Assembly: GCA_005888095.1 (NCBI GenBank)
Contig: VBKF01000114.1
Location: 1-48,857, forward strand
From: Deltaproteobacteria bacterium
Lineage (GTDB): Bacteria; Desulfobacterota; Binatia; DP-6
Direction of reading: 5' to 3'
DNA length: 48,857 nt
Part shown: piece by piece, positions 45,460 through 48,857 of the stretch
Position numbering within the stretch: the first letter of the stretch is position 1
Layout of the letters: every line of letters begins with the position of its first letter
Position numbers and translations under genes: made by a program
The notes under the pieces: generated by a model
The model's input: only the letters and a program-made list of their open reading frames with translations
Told to the model about the DNA's origin: nothing
Database searches by the model: none

Positions 45460-46914
45460 ATGCGGACGCTCTTCTTGAATCCGCCCTCGTACGAGGACTT
45501 CGACGGGGGGGCGGGCTCGCGCTACCAGGCGAAGCGCGAGGTCTGGTCGTTCTGGTACCCCACCTGGCTCGCCTACCCAGCGGGGATGCTCCCGGGCGCG
45601 CGGCTGCTCGATGCGCCTCCGCTCGACCTCTCCGTGGAAGAAACGGTGCGCATCGCGCGCGACTACGACCACGTCGTCGTCCACACCAGCACGCCGTCCT
45701 TCCGGGCCGACGTCCGCACCGCGCAGGCGATCAAGGACGCCAAGCCGGACACAGTGATCGGCTTCGTCGGCGGCCACGTAACGGCCATGCCGGAGGAGTC
45801 GCTCCGCTACGCCCCGGTGATCGACTACGTGGCGCGGAAGGAGTTCGACCTGGCGGTCGTGGGCGTGGCCGAGGGCCGGCGCTTCGCCGACGTGAAGAGC
45901 CTGAGCTTCCGACAGAACGGCACGGTCGTCCACAACGAGGAGTCCCCGCCGCTCACGACCGAGCAGCTCGACGCACTCCCCTTCGTCACTGACGTGTATG
46001 CCCGCGACCTCGACTACCTCCGCTACAACAGCCCGTACTGCCAGTACCCGTACGTGTCACTGTACACGGGACGCGGCTGCCCCGCGCGCTGCACCTTCTG
46101 CCTCTGGCCGCAGGTGACGACCGGGCACACCTACCGGGTGCGCAGCGCCGCCAACACCCTCGAGGAAGTGTCGCACATGAAACGGCTCTTCCCGAAGATG
46201 AAGGAGCTCTTCTTCGACGACGACACCTTCACGGCCGACCCGCCCCGGGCGCGGGAGATCGCCCGCGGCCTCGGCAAGCTCGGCATCACCTGGTCGACGA
46301 ACTCGCGCGCCAACGTCGACCGCGAGACGCTGAAGGTGCTGAAGGACGGCGGGCTCCGGCTCTTCGTCGTCGGCTACGAGTCGGGCAACGAGCAGATCCT
46401 GAAGAACATCAAGAAGGGCGTCGGCCTCGAGCGCGCGCGGCGCTTCACCCGCGACTGCCACGAGCTCGGCATCCTGATCCACGGCACGTTCATCCTGGGG
46501 CTCCCGGGCGAGACGCGGGAGACGATCGAGGAGACGATCCGCTTCGCCCAGGAGATGAACCCCGAGACGTTGCAGGTCTCGCTCGCGTCGCCGTACCCCG
46601 GCACGGGGTTCTACGAGTTCGTGACCAAGAACAACCATCTGACGGTGGACAGCCTGGTCGACGAGACCGGCTACCAGAAATGCACGGTCTCCTACCCGGA
46701 GGTCTCCGCCGACGAGATCTTCAAGGCGGTGGAGACGTTCTACCGCCGCTACTACTTCCGGCCGCGCTACATCTGGAAGGCGGTCAAGAAGATGGCCTCG
46801 AGCCGCGAGGAGGCGAGGCGGCTCCTCGGTGAGGGCGTGCAGTTCATCGGCTCGATGGCGAAGCGGCGGCGGATCGCGCGGAACGGGTCCGCAGCGCCCC
46901 CGCCGCCGTCATGA
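45460..46914 (+). CDS. hpnJ: hopanoid-associated radical SAM protein HpnJ
   Basis: HpnJ is a radical SAM enzyme of hopanoid side-chain synthesis, linked to forming the cyclitol ether of bacteriohopanetetrol from the glycosylated precursor. ATG 45460, with GGGAGGG upstream, gives 484 residues. The start MRTLFLNPPSYEDFDGGAGS and KREVWSFWYPTWLA are HpnJ hallmarks. A B12-binding-like N-terminal region precedes the cluster motif GRGCPARCTFC (Cys207, 211, 214), then ELFFDDDTFT, VGYESGNEQILKNIKKG and GTFILGLPGETRET. It overlaps hpnI by ATGA. It is cytoplasmic and oxygen-sensitive. Confidence 0.93.
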   Translation: MRTLFLNPPSYEDFDGGAGSRYQAKREVWSFWYPTWLAYPAGMLPGARLLDAPPLDLSVEETVRIARDYDHVVVHTSTPSFRADVRTAQAIKDAKPDTVIGFVGGHVTAMPEESLRYAPVIDYVARKEFDLAVVGVAEGRRFADVKSLSFRQNGTVVHNEESPPLTTEQLDALPFVTDVYARDLDYLRYNSPYCQYPYVSLYTGRGCPARCTFCLWPQVTTGHTYRVRSAANTLEEVSHMKRLFPKMKELFFDDDTFTADPPRAREIARGLGKLGITWSTNSRANVDRETLKVLKDGGLRLFVVGYESGNEQILKNIKKGVGLERARRFTRDCHELGILIHGTFILGLPGETRETIEETIRFAQEMNPETLQVSLASPYPGTGFYEFVTKNNHLTVDSLVDETGYQKCTVSYPEVSADEIFKAVETFYRRYYFRPRYIWKAVKKMASSREEARRLLGEGVQFIGSMAKRRRIARNGSAAPPPPS

Positions 46915-47666
46915 CTGTGCTCGCGGTCGCCGTCCTCGCCTGTGCGACGGTTGCGACGGGGTTCCAGCTCTTCCAGGTCGCGGCCGCGTGGCGCTTCCTC
47001 CGCCGCGCACGCCGCGGAAGGCAGGCCGGGGCCCTGCCGCCCGTCACGGTGCTGAAGCCCCTCAAGGGCCCCGGCGTCGAGCTCTACGAGAACCTCGCGA
47101 GCTTCTGCAGGCAGAGCTATCCGAGCTACCAGATCGTGTTCGGCGTCGCGGACGCCCATGACCCGGCGGTGGCGGTGGTGCACCGTCTGCGGCGCGATTT
47201 TCCCGAACGCGACATCGTGCTCGCCGTCGGGAGCGGGCGCGGCACGAACCGCAAGGTCGCGAATCTCGAGCACATGATGCCCCACGCGCGCCACGACGTG
47301 CTGGTGATGAGCGACAGCGACATCCGCGTCGGCCCGGACTATCTCCGGACGATGGTTGCGCCGCTCGCAGACCCGGCCGTGGGGCTCACGACCTGCCTCT
47401 ATCGCGGCCGTGGCAATTTCGGGCTGCCGTCGATCATCGAATCACTCTTCATCAACACGGACTTCGTACCGAACGCGCTGGTGGCGCACTGGGTGCAGCC
47501 CTTCCGCTATGCCTTCGGGGCGTCGATCGCCGTCACGCGGGAGGCGCTCGAGCGGATCGGCGGGTTTGCGGCCTTTGCGGACTATCTGGCGGACGACTAC
47601 CAGCTCGGGCGGCGGGTTGCGGAGGCGGGCTACCGGCTCGTGCTGCTGCCCTACGTCGTCCGGTGA
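46911..47666 (+). CDS. hpnI: hopanoid glycosyltransferase HpnI, N-terminal fragment
   Basis: HpnI is a ceramide-glucosyltransferase-like GT2 enzyme that adds an N-acetylglucosamine-type sugar to bacteriohopanetetrol. This frame (251 residues) carries the N-terminal helix, PPVTVLKPLKGPGVELYENL, VADAHDPAV, VMSDSDIRVGPDYL (DxD) and ADDYQLGRRVAEAG (third Asp). It ends at LLPYVVR, just before the region holding the Q-x-x-RW motif. That region continues in the next frame. The two pieces sum to about 392 residues, a full HpnI. It is either a frameshifted pseudogene, a sequence error, or a split enzyme coupled by the GTGA overlap. Confidence 0.85.
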   Translation: MTVLAVAVLACATVATGFQLFQVAAAWRFLRRARRGRQAGALPPVTVLKPLKGPGVELYENLASFCRQSYPSYQIVFGVADAHDPAVAVVHRLRRDFPERDIVLAVGSGRGTNRKVANLEHMMPHARHDVLVMSDSDIRVGPDYLRTMVAPLADPAVGLTTCLYRGRGNFGLPSIIESLFINTDFVPNALVAHWVQPFRYAFGASIAVTREALERIGGFAAFADYLADDYQLGRRVAEAGYRLVLLPYVVR

Positions 47667-48088
47667 CGCTGCGCGACGTCTGGCGGCACCAGGTGCGCTG
47701 GGCGCGGACGTACCGGGTGTGCCAGCCGGTGGGCTGGTTCTGCTCGGTGGTGACGCACGCGACGCTGTGGGGTCTTGTCGCGGCCTTGGTACTGGGTAGG
47801 CCGGTCGGGTGGGCGGTGCTGGCGTCGGCTCTCACGGCTCGGCTCTTCTCGCTCGCTGCGATCATGCGGCTCCTCCGAGAGCCCGAGACGACGCGGTACC
47901 TCGGCCTCGTCCCGCTGAAGGATCTCGTTACGTCGGCGATGTGGCTCGCGGCGTTCCTCGGGCGGCGAGTGGTGTGGAGCGGGCGTGTGTTCCGCGTGTG
48001 GCGGGATGGGAGGATCGTGCCGGTCGGAGTGGTGGAGTCGGAGGTGCCGGCGTTTGCGGGCGAGGAGCTGCGGGCGGCCGGGAGTTAG
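47663..48088 (+). CDS. hpnI: hopanoid glycosyltransferase HpnI, C-terminal fragment (QxxRW and membrane part)
   Basis: A 141-residue frame offset by -1 from the preceding one. It starts at a GTG overlapping the previous TGA and at once reads LRDVWRHQVRWARTYRVCQP, containing the Q-x-x-RW acceptor motif that completes ceramide-glucosyltransferase-like enzymes. Two or three membrane helices follow (VGWFCSVVTHATLWGLVAAL; VGWAVLASALTARLFSLA) and a short tail. On its own it lacks the nucleotide-sugar domain. The join seems a few residues shorter than I expect for the family, which favours a small deletion. Confidence 0.82.
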   Translation: MTLRDVWRHQVRWARTYRVCQPVGWFCSVVTHATLWGLVAALVLGRPVGWAVLASALTARLFSLAAIMRLLREPETTRYLGLVPLKDLVTSAMWLAAFLGRRVVWSGRVFRVWRDGRIVPVGVVESEVPAFAGEELRAAGS

Positions 48089-48138
48089 TATCGACGTTCG
48101 CGTGCCCGTTCGGAATCCGTTAGAAGATTGCCTCGGCT

Positions 48139-48857
48139 GTGATCCGTCCCGCCGAGCGTCGTTTTCCGCCTGAAGAGAGCCCGGCCGCTCGGCCGTCGCC
48201 CTCACGTTTCCGTCAGGCGGCGCTCGAGCTTCCTCTCTCGCTGCTCGGGAGCGTGATCGTGGGCTCCTACGTGCCCTGGTCCCTCGTGTGGCAGGACACG
48301 ATACCCGGCGGCGGCGACAACCCGGCGCATCCGGTACTGGTGCAGATGATGGGCGATGCGCTCTTCTCGCATCTCCACGTCGTGCATTACGATTATCGGT
48401 TTTGGGGAGGCTTCGAGGCGTTCCAGTTCTACTTCCCGCTGCCGTACGCGGTTGCTGCACTGCTCGGGCTCTTAATCCCGGCCAACGTCGCCTTCAAGCT
48501 CGTCACGCTCTTCGGCATCCTTGCCCTCCCACCTGCGTTCTACTGGATGGCGCGGTCGCTCCGCATGCCGCTCCTGTGCCGGGTGCTCGCTGGCGTGCTG
48601 AGCGTGCCATTCCTGTACACGGAAGCGCACGTGATGTGGGGCGGCAACATCTTCTCCGCACTGGCGGGCATGATCGGAAATCAATGGGCCTTCGCGTTCT
48701 TCGTACCGGCATTCGGGGAGATACTGGAGGCGCGGCGGCGCGGGACGTTCTCCCCGGCGGCCGTCGTGCTAAGCGTGCTGGCAGCGCTTTGTCACTTCTA
48801 TGCGCTGCTCATGCTCCTCATGGTGTTCGTCGCTTTTGCGATCGAGGATGGGGTCGT
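48139..48857 (+). CDS. large multi-spanning membrane protein, cut by right window edge
   Basis: From GTG 48139 the frame is open to the last base (239 residues seen). It starts with a charged segment, then a first helix (SLLGSVIVGSYVPWSLVW), a periplasmic-looking loop with GGGDNPAHPVLVQMMGDAL, FEAFQFYFPLPYAVAALLG, and several further helices. This layout (GDxPxH loop after helix 1, then FxFYxPLP) recalls the membrane proteins annotated as 6-pyruvoyl-tetrahydropterin-synthase-related or YfhO-like, of the GT-C kind. Function unknown; a role in glycan or hopanoid modification would be a guess. It lies 50 bp after hpnI in the same direction. Confidence 0.75.
   Translation, partial: MIRPAERRFPPEESPAARPSPSRFRQAALELPLSLLGSVIVGSYVPWSLVWQDTIPGGGDNPAHPVLVQMMGDALFSHLHVVHYDYRFWGGFEAFQFYFPLPYAVAALLGLLIPANVAFKLVTLFGILALPPAFYWMARSLRMPLLCRVLAGVLSVPFLYTEAHVMWGGNIFSALAGMIGNQWAFAFFVPAFGEILEARRRGTFSPAAVVLSVLAALCHFYALLMLLMVFVAFAIEDGV

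Overview
The window is a very GC-rich (about 70 % by eye) chromosome segment from a Gram-negative bacterium. The Gram-negative reading rests on a BamA-type outer-membrane barrel ending in Phe, a full DsbD, lipoprotein signals and ArnT-like glycosyltransferases. The cell is probably motile (motAB), makes hopanoids (hpnJ, hpnI) and appears able to make a phosphonate. This style fits uncultured high-GC lineages near the old Deltaproteobacteria (for example Binatota or Desulfobacterota) or Methylomirabilota, but nothing here fixes the phylum. I see no rRNA, tRNA, CRISPR array, insertion sequence or prophage. Most long open frames are antisense or off-frame shadows caused by the high GC.

Layout. 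1-12.8 kb is housekeeping: a GH1 beta-glucosidase cut by the left edge, motA-motB, mutS2, a leftward block of hslO (Hsp33), dsbD and a RibBX-type ribB, then glmU-glmS. 12.8-23.8 kb holds an L,D-transpeptidase-like lipoprotein, two small heat-shock proteins, a leftward gcdH-cstA-small-protein unit facing a LysR regulator, a lipoprotein hydrolase, a degenerate sigma-54-activator-like protein behind a consensus -24/-12 element, asd, a short mutY and a YiiX-type hydrolase. 23.8-37.6 kb is an envelope-glycan region: three GT39/ArnT-like transferases, an outer-membrane barrel, enolase, a methyltransferase, and a tightly overlapping rightward unit (DegT aminotransferase, polyprenyl-phosphate GT2, Gfo/Idh/MocA dehydrogenase, HpnL-like membrane protein, aldo/keto reductase). 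37.6-39.6 kb looks acquired: an orphan antitoxin-like gene, an antitoxin remnant and one AT-richer membrane protein.

39.7-45.2 kb is the most interesting part. It is a six-gene leftward operon in which every junction overlaps: PEP mutase fused to a nucleotidyltransferase, phosphonopyruvate decarboxylase split into two subunits, 2-aminoethylphosphonate transaminase, a free-standing nucleotidyltransferase, and a CDP-alcohol phosphatidyltransferase carrying a degenerate nucleotidyltransferase-like N-terminus. Together they suggest PEP -> phosphonopyruvate -> phosphonoacetaldehyde -> 2-aminoethylphosphonate -> CMP-activated phosphonate -> transfer to a membrane alcohol, that is, a candidate phosphonolipid pathway. 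The PEP mutase has an unusual active-site loop.

45.2-48.9 kb diverges from that operon across a region with a perfect 9-bp dyad. It carries hopanoid side-chain genes hpnJ and hpnI, with hpnI broken into two overlapping frames, and then a multi-spanning membrane protein cut by the right edge.
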